This document shows, one piece after another, positions 25,934 through 36,437 of a DNA stretch of 64,000 nucleotides (position 1 is the stretch's first letter; each line of letters opens with the position of its first letter). The position numbers were made by a program, and so were the translations under genes. Source of the stretch: Marinobacterium aestuarii (lineage in GTDB: Bacteria; Pseudomonadota; Gammaproteobacteria; Pseudomonadales; Balneatricaceae); the NCBI RefSeq assembly GCF_001651805.1, contig NZ_CP015839.1, positions 5,127,609 to 5,191,608 on the forward strand, given 5' to 3'. Under the pieces are notes generated by a model. It was not told the origin of the DNA and made no database searches. It saw only the letters and a list, made by a program, of their open reading frames with translations.

Positions 25934-26070
25934 TTTCCACCGTCACACTTCGCCAAATTATGCGGCTGATCGACGTCGGTACTCTTGAGTACGGCGACCT
26001 GGTAGAACAGCATCTGCACACCCTCCCCTAGCTGTACTTCCTGCAGCTTGGCCTTGAGCTAGCTTGCATC
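25934..26070 (-). pseudogene. glmS: Decayed duplicate of the glmS 3' end
   Basis: The plus-strand sequence follows the 3' end of the real glmS at 38,599-38,860: TTCCACCGTCACA, then GCGGCTGATCGACGTC (real: GCGGCTGGTCGACGTC), CTTGAGTACGGCGACCTGGT, a gap of roughly 90 bases, then GCTGTACTTCCTG and TTGGCCTTGAGCT. It is followed by a glmS-type terminator. About 140 bases remain with several substitutions, so it cannot be expressed. The 3' end of glmS is the known target of Tn7-type transposons; I see no transposon ends here. Confidence 0.75.
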
Positions 26071-26124
26071 ACGGATCACCGGATCTGCATTTATTGGGCG
26101 GCCTTTCCGCCAGCCGCCAAGCCG

Positions 26125-26583
26125 TCAGCTCGGCGTTTCGGCCCGGAGTTTTGCGGCTATAAAGTCCCCGTGGGACACATAAATCAGGTCGGCGATGCGG
26201 CGAATGACATGCTCTTCGTAATGATGCAGTTCACCGTCGGCGAAGGCGATGTGCCAAAGATTTTCGATCAGCGCCACCTTTTCCCGCGGCGTGCAGATCT
26301 CGTTGAGGCGTGAGGTAAAACGAAAGTAGTCGGTGGACTGCTGATGTGCTTTTTCAGCTTGCTGCAGCAGTTGCGCGGCGTCTGCGGCATTGAGCCCGAA
26401 ACTGCGCTGCACGATCGCCAGTAATGCCTCCCGCTCCTGCGGCCGGTCTTCGTAGTCGCACGCAATCACCTCTACCATCAGCGCTGCCGATGCCAGGGAA
26501 ACTTCGTCTTGCGGCACCACGCCAGCGTTTGTGTCCCCCAGCTGAAACACCTCGGTCAACGCGGCTTTAAGTCTGTTCAGCAT
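26125..26583 (-). CDS. TerB-like (tellurite resistance B family) protein
   Basis: An all-helical protein of about 152 residues resembling the TerB/DUF533-type domain: acidic DE-rich helices with VSLASAALMVEVIACDYEDRP near the start and IENLWHIAFADGELHHYEEH in the second half, the internal-duplication pattern with conserved acidic residues thought to bind metal. The start at 26,583 has AGGAGG ten bases upstream; the frame extends 16 codons further without support. Stand-alone TerB-like proteins are common and mostly of unknown role; none of the other ter genes is nearby. Transcribed alone. Confidence 0.68.
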   Translation of the reverse strand: MLNRLKAALTEVFQLGDTNAGVVPQDEVSLASAALMVEVIACDYEDRPQEREALLAIVQRSFGLNAADAAQLLQQAEKAHQQSTDYFRFTSRLNEICTPREKVALIENLWHIAFADGELHHYEEHVIRRIADLIYVSHGDFIAAKLRAETPS

Positions 26584-26711
26584 CACTGTTCCTCCTAAGT
26601 ACCGCAACGGAAAGTAGCGCAGTGGACTCAAGCTGTAGCAGAAAAGTTCATTGCAACGCGGTTACGGGACCGCTCGCGCTGATACGGGTGAACGCCTGGC
26701 CCACAACCAAA

Positions 26712-26737
26712 ATGGCCCCTGGAAAACCAGGGGCCAT
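26712..26737 (-). terminator. Rho-independent terminator after the ureohydrolase gene
   Basis: A perfect 11-bp stem ATGGCCCCTGG/CCAGGGGCCAT with a four-base loop, followed on the minus strand by TTTTGG. It probably ends transcripts from the ureohydrolase gene. Confidence 0.7.
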
Positions 26738-26774
26738 GAAAAAACCTAGAGCCTAGCAGCCTGTCGGGCTGCCT

Positions 26775-26937
26775 GGAGCCTGTCGGGCTTAGCCGATCGT
26801 AGCGAGGGGAAGACCGCTCTGAGTCGGTTTTTGAGCTCTTTTGCGGCGAATAGTGGTTCTATTTAACAAGAAAGAGCTCAAAAAATGGCCAGAGTCGGCT
26901 TTTCCGCAGTAGATCAGTGTTAAGTCCGGCAGGCTCC
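26775..26937. repeat. MITE-like long imperfect palindrome
   Basis: The ends GGAGCCTGTCGGGCTTA and the complement of TAAGTCCGGCAGGCTCC match, as do the inner TTTTTGAGCTCTTTTGC and its complement GAAAGAGCTCAAAAAA, around a central TAGTGGTTCTATTTAA. About 160 bases in all, no frame. This looks like a nonautonomous repeat; its right end touches the stop codon of the ureohydrolase gene. An extra copy of the AGCCTGTCGGGCT end lies just left of it (26,757-26,772). Confidence 0.6.
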
Positions 26938-27902
26938 TAACCCTGCTGGCGCAGCTGGCGGCCGTGGAAGACATAGCCGATCAGGTTCATCAGTACCTGG
27001 GCGGCAAGGACGCTGGTCGAACCGGTCTGGTCGTAGTCCGGCGCTACTTCACACAGGTCGATACCGACCACTTCGCCGCTGAGCGCCACGCCCTGCAGCA
27101 CTTCCATCACTTCGTAGTAGGTAAAGCCACCGTGGCTCGGAGTGCCCGTGCCCGGTGCGATGGACGGATCGAAACCGTCGATATCGATGGTGATGTAGTA
27201 ATTCACGCCCTTGGGAATCAGGTCCAGTACGCCCTGGGTACCCAAACGGCGCACGTCGCGCACCGACAGTATGGTCGAACCTACAGACTCGGCTTCCTTG
27301 TGGTCAGCGCGGTTGGACGAGGACACATTGCGGATGCCCAGCTGGGTCATGCCGGTAATAAATTCCTGCTCGGAGGCACGACGAAGCGGGTTGCCGTGGC
27401 CAAAACGCACACCGTGGCGCTCGTCGACGAAGTCCAGGTGGGCATCGATCTGGATGATGTGCATCGGACCGCGGCCTTCAAAGGCACGGATGCAGGGCGC
27501 GTTGACGGAGTGATCACCGCCCACAATCACCGGCAGCGCGCCGGACTCGAGGATCTTGCGCACACCGTATTCGATGTTGGCATGGCTCTTCTCGGTGTTG
27601 GTGTGCACCATGTCGGCATCACCGATATCGACAATATCAACGCCTTCGAGGTACATGACGTCGTCTTCATAGGAGTAGGCACCGCTATGACCGAAGGAGA
27701 ACAGCGTGGACGCCTCGCGAATGGAACGCGGTCCCATGCGGGCACCGGAACGCCACTGGGTACCGCAGTCGAAGGGTGCGCCCATGAACGCCACGTCAGC
27801 CTTGATGTTGTCCCAGTCTTCGCAGGTACGGTTCTTGCCAAAGGTGCAGAATCCGACAAACGGCAGGTTCAAACGGCCCTTTTCGTAGGTATTTTCGCTC
27901 AT
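26937..27902 (-). CDS. Ureohydrolase (agmatinase/guanidinobutyrase family)
   Basis: A 321-residue arginase-superfamily enzyme. The binuclear Mn site is complete: GGDHS, IDAHLDF and DIDGFDPS. FGHSGAYSYEDD and APGTGTPSHGGFTYYEV are typical of the agmatinase and guanidinobutyrase/guanidinopropionase branch rather than true arginase. The reaction is hydrolysis of a guanidino compound to urea and an amine or amino acid. The neighbours are a LysR regulator upstream and a TRAP transporter for an organic acid beyond it, which favours a guanidino acid (such as 4-guanidinobutyrate) over agmatine. The substrate stays open. A polyamine-type gamma-glutamyl pathway lies 11 kb away. Confidence 0.83.
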   Translation of the reverse strand: MSENTYEKGRLNLPFVGFCTFGKNRTCEDWDNIKADVAFMGAPFDCGTQWRSGARMGPRSIREASTLFSFGHSGAYSYEDDVMYLEGVDIVDIGDADMVHTNTEKSHANIEYGVRKILESGALPVIVGGDHSVNAPCIRAFEGRGPMHIIQIDAHLDFVDERHGVRFGHGNPLRRASEQEFITGMTQLGIRNVSSSNRADHKEAESVGSTILSVRDVRRLGTQGVLDLIPKGVNYYITIDIDGFDPSIAPGTGTPSHGGFTYYEVMEVLQGVALSGEVVGIDLCEVAPDYDQTGSTSVLAAQVLMNLIGYVFHGRQLRQQG

Positions 27903-28076
27903 AGCAGGTGACCTCTGTCTGTTCTCGGTCAGCGACCGATTTTATTGTTTCGCAGCCCCCGGCACCGGTTAAAAAGTGATCGGGCTGCTTTCGACAGGGG
28001 CAGTATTGCAAAAGCGATTGCATCAAAAAATACAAATTACAGAATGTTCATATCACGATTTTTGATGCAATTAACG

Positions 28077-28979
28077 TCAAGTCTGCGCCTGCGCCTCCAG
28101 CGCCGCTTCGATATCCTTGACGAAGACCTGCACAATATTCTGCGGCGCCGGCGATGCCCGCACCGCCAGGCTGAACTCGGAGTTCCAGCACAGATCCAGG
28201 TGATCAAAGGCGCGCATGTCGCCGGATTCGACCCACTGCTGGGCATAGTGGCTGGGCAGAAAGCCGAGAAAACTGCCGCTGGTGATCAGTATCGCCTGGG
28301 CCTCCATATTGGAAACAAAAGCCACATTGCGGCTCTTCTTGATGTTCTGCAGATCGGCATGCTGCAGATAGGTGCGGGACGAAATCGGATACTGCCGGAT
28401 GGTCTCGATGCTGACCTGCTCATCCGGCAACCCGAACAGGGGATGCCGGCGGCCACAGTAGAAACTGTGCTGCTCGTAACACAGATGCCGATAGGTCACC
28501 GCCGTACTGCGGTTCTGAAACAACCCTATGGCCAGGTGGATATTGCCGGTCAGCAGCTCGCGCTCAAGATCTTCCGGCGCCAGCACCAGCAGCTTGATCG
28601 AGACATCGTTCGGCCGGCTGTAGAAACGGTGGATCGCATCGGCGATCGGCAGCGTCTGGTTGGTAATGACGTTGTCGACCAGCCCCACCCGCAGGGTTCC
28701 CGTCAGGGTATTGCGCAGCTCACCCAGGTCGGCTTCAAAATCCGAGATGGAATTGAGCATCTCCCGACAGCGACGGTACACGACCTCGCCTTTTTCAGTC
28801 AGGCTAAAGCCACTGCGACCCCGCAGGCACAGCGGGAAACCCAGCCGGATCTCGAAATCGCGGATATGGGTACTGATGGCCGGCTGACTCATGCCCAGCG
28901 CAGACTGCGCGCCCACGAAGCCGCCATACTCTACGACCGTACAAAAGGTCTGCATATGCTTCATCGAATAGGCGGACAT
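28077..28979 (-). CDS. LysR-family transcriptional regulator
   Basis: A 300-residue LysR-type regulator. The N-terminal winged helix-turn-helix covers KHMQTFCTVVEYGGFVGAQS through ISTHIRDFEIRLGFPL; the rest is the two-lobed effector domain. I chose the ATG at 28,979; the frame continues to a TTG 21 bases upstream with no better ribosome binding site. It is divergent from the TRAP transporter genes and in the same direction as the ureohydrolase gene 175 bases downstream, so it probably controls both. A palindromic site in the divergent gap (29,037-29,058) is a candidate operator. Confidence 0.85.
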   Translation of the reverse strand: MSAYSMKHMQTFCTVVEYGGFVGAQSALGMSQPAISTHIRDFEIRLGFPLCLRGRSGFSLTEKGEVVYRRCREMLNSISDFEADLGELRNTLTGTLRVGLVDNVITNQTLPIADAIHRFYSRPNDVSIKLLVLAPEDLERELLTGNIHLAIGLFQNRSTAVTYRHLCYEQHSFYCGRRHPLFGLPDEQVSIETIRQYPISSRTYLQHADLQNIKKSRNVAFVSNMEAQAILITSGSFLGFLPSHYAQQWVESGDMRAFDHLDLCWNSEFSLAVRASPAPQNIVQVFVKDIEAALEAQAQT

Positions 28980-29036
28980 GGGAAACCCCAGTTCAGGCAA
29001 GTGAAGAGATGGAGCTTAATACATCACGTTATCAAA

Positions 29037-29058
29037 TATAAACATATCAATGTTTGTA
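29037..29058. promoter_or_regulatory. Palindromic candidate LysR operator
   Basis: AAACAT-ATCA-ATGTTT inside a longer near-palindrome lies between the divergent lysR and dctP starts, about 60 bases from the former and 80 from the latter. It has the T-rich, A-rich dyad form usual for LysR sites. Confidence 0.45.
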
Positions 29059-29138
29059 TTTTTAGATGGATAGCCATTTGCAATACTGGCCCTGTTACAA
29101 ACCGATTCAGAAAAATAAAACGAACGGGGTAGTCCACC

Positions 29139-30155
29139 ATGCTAATGCTCAAGAAACTGATTAAAGGTGCCGCACTCTCGGCCGCCATCGTCCTGACACC
29201 ACAGCTGGCCCAGGCCGAAGAGTGGAAATTCGCCATTGAAGAAATTCCGGGCTCGATCATGGACAGCTACGCCCAGGAGTTCAAGCAACGCATCGAAGCC
29301 AAGACCAACGGCGATGTCACCGTCAAGATCTACCCCCTCGGCACCCTGGGCACGCCCACCGAACTGGTCGAACAGGTCGCCGACGGCGTGGTGCAGTTCG
29401 CCAATGTTTCAGTCGGCAACCTGGGCACCATAGTGCCTGAATCCCAGATATTCCTGCTCACCTACACCCTGCCATCCGATTCGGACTCGGTCTCGAAACT
29501 GCTCGGCTCCAGCCCGGTGATCTACGACCAGCTCGGCCAGGACTTCGAAAACAAGGGTCTGAAACTGCACCGTCTCTACTCAGAAGGGCCGCAGGTCTGG
29601 ACCACCAACCGCGACATCCGCAGCCCGGCCGACTTCGACAACTTCAAGATGCGGGTCATGGTCTCGCCCATTCTGCTGCAGGCCTATGAAGACCTGGGTG
29701 CCAGCCCGACACCCCTGGCCTTCGGCGAGGTCTACGGCGCCCTGCAGCTCAAGCAGGTCGACGGCCAGGTCAACCCGGTCTCGGCCATCGAGGAAATGAA
29801 GTTCTATGAAGTCACCGACTACATGATCTGGGCCGGCGAACAGGAACTGGTGACCTCGGTCCTGTCCGGTACCGACTGGTACGAAACCCTGAGCCCGGCG
29901 CGCCAGCAGCTGGTCAGCGACACCACTGCCGAACTGCAGGACTATATCCACGGTATCGTCGATCGCTTCAACGCCGAGAAACTCGAAAAGATCAAGGCTG
30001 CACGCCCCGAGATCAAGATGGTGCAGCTGAGCGACGCAGAACGCGCCGCCTTTCGTGAACGCAGCCAGGCCACCCATGCCGCCTACGTCGATATCGTCGG
30101 TGATCGCGGCCAGTCCCTGCTGGATGCCCTGCTGGCCGAAGTCGAAGCGCTCTAA
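29139..30155 (+). CDS. TRAP transporter periplasmic substrate-binding protein (DctP family)
   Basis: A 338-residue periplasmic binding protein. Residues 1-26 form a signal peptide ending AQAEEW. The mature protein has the DctP pattern: YAQEFKQRIEAKTNGDVTVK, YPLGTLGTPTELVEQVADGV, the selectivity region NFKMRVMVSPILLQAYEDLG with the carboxylate-binding Arg, and LKQVDGQVNPVSAI. It captures an organic acid for the DctQ and DctM proteins encoded downstream. The divergent LysR gene and the ureohydrolase suggest the ligand belongs to a guanidino- or amino-acid pathway, but the ligand cannot be read directly. Confidence 0.87.
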   Translation: MLMLKKLIKGAALSAAIVLTPQLAQAEEWKFAIEEIPGSIMDSYAQEFKQRIEAKTNGDVTVKIYPLGTLGTPTELVEQVADGVVQFANVSVGNLGTIVPESQIFLLTYTLPSDSDSVSKLLGSSPVIYDQLGQDFENKGLKLHRLYSEGPQVWTTNRDIRSPADFDNFKMRVMVSPILLQAYEDLGASPTPLAFGEVYGALQLKQVDGQVNPVSAIEEMKFYEVTDYMIWAGEQELVTSVLSGTDWYETLSPARQQLVSDTTAELQDYIHGIVDRFNAEKLEKIKAARPEIKMVQLSDAERAAFRERSQATHAAYVDIVGDRGQSLLDALLAEVEAL

Positions 30156-30301
30156 CAGGTGCCCGCCCATTGAGGTGCGGGCCCATCGGCAGCACCTCCC
30201 TTGCCTTTCCCAATGCCAAAGCGCCACCGATCAGCACTGCTAATTTATATAGCGGAGTCCCTGGTTTCAGGTCCCGCACCCTGGTGCAGGAGACATCACC
30301 C

Positions 30302-31000
30302 ATGAGCCAACGAGACATGACAACCCATCAGACAATTGCCCAGGGGGCGACTATGCGACCCTCCCGTTCCATCGCCGGCCGCCTCTTCACACTGCTCGAC
30401 GCGGTCATCGGCAAGGCGGAAATGTATGTACTGGGCTGGGGCATCATTATCATGGCCCTGAATACCATCGCCAATGTATTTGGCCGCTACCTGTTCTCCC
30501 AGAGCATCTATTTCACCGAAGAGCTCAACGAATTCCTCATCGTGATCATCACCTTCATGGGGCTGGGCTATGTGACCCGCAAAGGCCGCCATATCCGCAT
30601 GTCGGCGCTCTATGATGTGCTGCCGGCACGGGCCCGCAAGCTGCTGATGATTCTGATTGCCGCGGTCACGGCCGTGGCCATGCTGGCTCTGGCCTGGTAT
30701 GCCTTCGAGTATGTCGCCAAGATTGCCCGCCGCGGCCGCGTGACGCCGGCACTGCAATTCCCGCTCTACCTGACCTATATCTGGGTGGTACTCGGCTTCC
30801 TGGTCACCGGCATCCAGTACCTGCTGACCGTGTTCAGGAACCTCGACCTGGCCGATACGGATGTCTACATCTCCTACAGCACCGTCGATGCCTACGAAGA
30901 CCCGGAGATTAGCGAGGTAATGCACCTCTACAACCAGGACCACCCTGCCGAGGATGATACGGGACAGGCATCAGCGAATAACGACAACAACACACGATAA
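30302..31000 (+). CDS. TRAP transporter small membrane subunit (DctQ family)
   Basis: A 232-residue four-helix inner-membrane subunit. Family signatures: NVFGRYLFSQSIYFTEELNE, then FLIVIITFMGLGYVTRKGRHIR, and ALQFPLYLTYIWVVLGFLV near the fourth helix. I started at the ATG at 30,302, preceded by AGGAG; the frame further upstream lacks membrane or domain features. The C-terminal tail (about 45 residues, acidic) is longer than usual. Its stop is followed by a duplicated copy of the dctM start region. Confidence 0.83.
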   Translation: MSQRDMTTHQTIAQGATMRPSRSIAGRLFTLLDAVIGKAEMYVLGWGIIIMALNTIANVFGRYLFSQSIYFTEELNEFLIVIITFMGLGYVTRKGRHIRMSALYDVLPARARKLLMILIAAVTAVAMLALAWYAFEYVAKIARRGRVTPALQFPLYLTYIWVVLGFLVTGIQYLLTVFRNLDLADTDVYISYSTVDAYEDPEISEVMHLYNQDHPAEDDTGQASANNDNNTR

Positions 31001-31150
31001 CCACAGGAGCGACTCGCCATGGCTATGGTAGCGACACCCGGTAGTCCAGGCGGCATGCTGTCTCGCTCGCAGAAACCCTGCGCTGGCGCTCCTTGCACTG
31101 ACCCAAACCCAACACAATAACCACAGGAGCGCTTCGCCATGGCTATGGTA
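30991..31150 (+). repeat. Direct duplication of the dctM ribosome binding site and start codons
   Basis: Segments 30,991-31,030 and 31,111-31,150 are nearly identical: ATAACCACAGGAGCG, two variable bases, then TCGCCATGGCTATGGTA. They lie exactly 120 bases apart, so both start codons are in the same frame. The second copy is the true dctM start. Confidence 0.85.
31019..31120 (+). CDS. Possible 33-residue ORF made by the dctM start duplication
   Basis: Begins MAMVATPGSPGG, with the same ribosome binding site as dctM, and stops in the TAA of the second repeat copy. It contains no recognisable domain. It may be translated because its initiation region equals that of dctM, and might then affect dctM expression, but it may equally be a by-product without function. 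Confidence 0.3.
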   Translation: MAMVATPGSPGGMLSRSQKPCAGAPCTDPNPTQ

Positions 31151-32419
31151 ATGCTCGGTATCATGCTTGCACTGCTGCTCGCAGGCTTCCCAATGATGAT
31201 GCCCCTGCTGGCCGCCACCGTCGCGGCCTTCCTTTTCTACCTGCCGGACCTGAGCCTGCAACTGGTGGTGCAGCAGATGATCGGTGGCGTCAAACCCGCT
31301 GCCCTGATCGCGGTACCCATGTTTATCCTCGCCGCCGATATCATCACCCGCGGCCATTCGGCGGATCGCCTGGTGGATGTGGTAATGCGTTTCATGGGCC
31401 ATATCCGTGGCGGCCTGGCGGTTTCCGTCACCGCCGCCTGTGCCCTGTTCGGTGCCGTCTGCGGCTCGACCCAGGCCACGGTGGTGGCCGTGGGCGGCGC
31501 CATGCGCCCGCGCATGCTCAAGGCCGGTTATAACGACAGCTTTTCCATCGCCCTGATCATCAATGCCGCGGACCTGGCCTACCTGATCCCGCCGTCGATC
31601 GGCATGATCATCTATGGCGTGATTTCCGGCACCTCCATCTCCGAGCTGTTTATCGCCGGCATCGGGCCCGGGCTGCTGATCATCGCGCTCTTTTCGATCT
31701 ACTGCATCTGGTACGCCAAAAAGCACAATATCCCGGTCGAGCCCAAGGCCAGCTGGGGCGAGCGCCTGAGCTCGGTACGCCGTGCCGTCTGGCCGCTGGG
31801 CTTTCCGGCCATCGTCGTCGGCGGCATCTATGGCGGCATCTTCAGCCCGACCGAGGCCGCGGCCATCTGCGTGCTGTACGCCCTGATACTGGAAACCCTG
31901 GTGTTTCGCTCGATCAAGCTACGGGAGATCTTCGATATCGCCCTGTCGACGGGCGCCGTCACCTCGGTGGTCTTTATCCTGATCGCCGCGGGTGCGGCCT
32001 TCTCCTGGGTGCTGTCCTACGCGCAGATTCCGCAGCAGCTTATCGCCGCCATCGGGCTGGAGGGCGCCGGCCCCATCATGACCCTGGTCGCGCTCAACAT
32101 CGCCTTCTTCGTCGGCTGCATGTTCGTCGACTCCATCGTCGTGATCCTGATCCTGGTGCCGATCTTCGCTCCCCTGGTCCAGGCCGCCGGCCTCGACCCG
32201 GTGCTGGTCGGCGTACTGATCACGCTGCAGGTCGCCATCGGCGCCGCCACACCACCCTTCGGCTGCAATATCTTCACCGCCGTGGCGGTGTTCCGCCGCC
32301 CCTTCATGGACGTGATTCGCGGCGTACCGCCCTTCCTGATAATCCTGTTCGCAGCCACGGTACTGATTGTCGCCTTCCCGCCCATCGCGCTCTTCCTGCG
32401 GGACCTGGCGTTTCGGTGA
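31139..32419 (+). CDS. TRAP transporter large membrane subunit (DctM family)
   Basis: A 426-residue permease with about twelve membrane segments, full length for the family. Visible family segments: AVPMFILAADIITRGH, CALFGAVCGSTQATVVAVG, LIPPSIGMIIYGVISGTSIS, GIFSPTEAAAICVLYAL and IGAATPPFGCNIFTAV. It couples the sodium gradient to uptake of the ligand delivered by the DctP protein. Third gene of the dctPQM unit. Its start region is duplicated 120 bases upstream. Confidence 0.88.
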   Translation: MAMVMLGIMLALLLAGFPMMMPLLAATVAAFLFYLPDLSLQLVVQQMIGGVKPAALIAVPMFILAADIITRGHSADRLVDVVMRFMGHIRGGLAVSVTAACALFGAVCGSTQATVVAVGGAMRPRMLKAGYNDSFSIALIINAADLAYLIPPSIGMIIYGVISGTSISELFIAGIGPGLLIIALFSIYCIWYAKKHNIPVEPKASWGERLSSVRRAVWPLGFPAIVVGGIYGGIFSPTEAAAICVLYALILETLVFRSIKLREIFDIALSTGAVTSVVFILIAAGAAFSWVLSYAQIPQQLIAAIGLEGAGPIMTLVALNIAFFVGCMFVDSIVVILILVPIFAPLVQAAGLDPVLVGVLITLQVAIGAATPPFGCNIFTAVAVFRRPFMDVIRGVPPFLIILFAATVLIVAFPPIALFLRDLAFR

Positions 32420-32494
32420 GGTTTCGCGGGCGCCTGCGGGCGACCGGCTTCTGGTTGAGCATGTTAAAAATGAAAAAACGCCTGACCGGGCAAC

Positions 32495-32950
32495 TCAGGT
32501 AACAGCCGGTGGGTCGGCGCGACGGCGCGGTGCCGGCGCCTTCCTGCCGTCGCGTCCGTCACCGAGAGCCCCGGCCGCCGCCAGCTCCATCAGGCGGCGA
32601 AACCTCGGGCACTCCAAATGACCCGGCGCCGAACAGTCGGCGACATGCCGCAGTCCCTCGCGCATCGCGGTAAGCCGCCGGATGGTGACGTCGAGCTCGT
32701 CGGCCTTTGCGTTCAGTTGCCGGCGATCGATCCGGGGTTCCGCGCCTGTGCCCAGCATGCCGGCGATCTCGTCCAGCGAGAATCCCGCCGAGCGCCCCAG
32801 CGCAATCAGCGCCAGGCGCTCCAGCACTCCGCCTCCGAACAGGCGTCGCAGCCCACGCCTCCCCACCGATCGAATCAGGCCTTTATCCTCGTAGTAACGC
32901 AATGTCGACGCCGGTACGCCGGATAGTTTCGCCACTTCGCCGATATCCAT
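32495..32950 (-). CDS. MerR-family transcriptional regulator
   Basis: A 151-residue MerR-type regulator. The N-terminus MDIGEVAKLSGVPASTLRYY is the first winged-helix segment and GRRGLRRLFGGGVLERLALI the second, followed by a dimerisation helix. The effector part has only two cysteines (DCSAPGHLEC), which could bind a metal or a redox signal. It is divergent from a DUF2938 membrane protein gene and a typical 19-bp-spacer MerR promoter lies in the gap. Metal- or drug-responsive control of that one gene is the likely job. Confidence 0.84.
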   Translation of the reverse strand: MDIGEVAKLSGVPASTLRYYEDKGLIRSVGRRGLRRLFGGGVLERLALIALGRSAGFSLDEIAGMLGTGAEPRIDRRQLNAKADELDVTIRRLTAMREGLRHVADCSAPGHLECPRFRRLMELAAAGALGDGRDGRKAPAPRRRADPPAVT

Positions 32951-32958
32951 AATGCCTC

Positions 32959-32989
32959 TTGACTTAAAGTCGACTTGAAGTCGTACGCT
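32959..32989 (+). promoter_or_regulatory. MerR-type promoter with 19-bp spacer and dyad operator
   Basis: TTGACT (32,959-32,964) and TACGCT (32,984-32,989) are separated by 19 bases, the long spacer that MerR proteins correct by DNA distortion. Between them ACTTAAAGTCGACTTGAAGT (32,962-32,981) is a palindrome with a single mismatched pair. It drives the DUF2938 gene. Confidence 0.75.
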
Positions 32990-33024
32990 AGCACCAGGTC
33001 AACTTCTGGACAACGGAGAGAAAC

Positions 33025-33516
33025 ATGAACGTATTGGCATTCACCCTGCTGACCGGGATCGGCGCCACCCTGGTGATGGACCTGTGGGGACTCGTCCGCG
33101 CCCGCCTGTTCGGGATTCCCGCCGCCGATTACGCGATGGTCGGACGCTGGCTCGGCCACATGCCCCGGGGCCGCTTTCGTCACGGGGCCATCTCCAGGGC
33201 CGCCGCCGTGACAGGCGAAACGCTGATCGGCTGGAGCGCCCATTACCTGACGGGCATCGCCTACGCGGCACTGCTGACCGGCATCTGGGGAAGCGACTGG
33301 ATATCACACCCATCGATCGGACCTGCGCTGATCGTCGGGATCGGCACCATTGCAGCGCCTTTCCTGCTGATGCAGCCGGGCATGGGCGCCGGCATCGCCG
33401 CATCCCGCACACCCCGTCCGAATGCCGCCCGCTTCCACAGCCTGCTCAACCATGCCATCTTCGGGCTGGGGCTCTACCTGGCGGCTGTGACTATTAGCCT
33501 TTTCCTTCAGGCGTAA
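33025..33516 (+). CDS. DUF2938 family membrane protein
   Basis: A 163-residue protein with four or five hydrophobic segments, resembling the DUF2938 family: GATLVMDLWGLVRARLFGIP at the start, VGRWLGHMPRGRFRH, TGETLIGWSAHYLTGIAYA and a final NHAIFGLGLYLAAV. Function unknown for the family. The ribosome binding site GGAGAG precedes the ATG. It is controlled by the divergent MerR regulator through an overlapping promoter, so it should be induced by whatever that regulator senses. Confidence 0.75.
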   Translation: MNVLAFTLLTGIGATLVMDLWGLVRARLFGIPAADYAMVGRWLGHMPRGRFRHGAISRAAAVTGETLIGWSAHYLTGIAYAALLTGIWGSDWISHPSIGPALIVGIGTIAAPFLLMQPGMGAGIAASRTPRPNAARFHSLLNHAIFGLGLYLAAVTISLFLQA

Positions 33517-33618
33517 AGCGGCGCTTCGATACCTGCCGGTATCAAGGGAAGTGAGTCGCCCAAGGGGGCGAAACAAGGAGTGTCAGATGCCCATGGCGCT
33601 TTAATAACGCCCACGACG

Positions 33619-33646
33619 AAAAAAGGCCCGACATTGCTGCCGGACC
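33619..33646 (-). terminator. Rho-independent terminator after gcvP
   Basis: On the minus strand GGTCCGGCAGCAATGTCGGGCC folds with one G-T pair and is followed by TTTTTT. It lies 40 bases after the gcvP stop. Confidence 0.78.
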
Positions 33647-33685
33647 TGGTGGTGCTTCTAACCAAACGAGGGCTAACGCGCCGTC

Positions 33686-36384
<2,699 letters not shown>

Positions 36385-36437
36385 AATCTTCTACCTGCTC
36401 TTTTATTCTCGGTACACCTGCCTTGCGCCCTGGCGGA

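Noticed and set aside
25934..26120. Tn7-type element at the duplicated glmS end
   Set aside because: No transposition genes or Tn7-like end repeats are visible; only the attachment-site copy can be supported.
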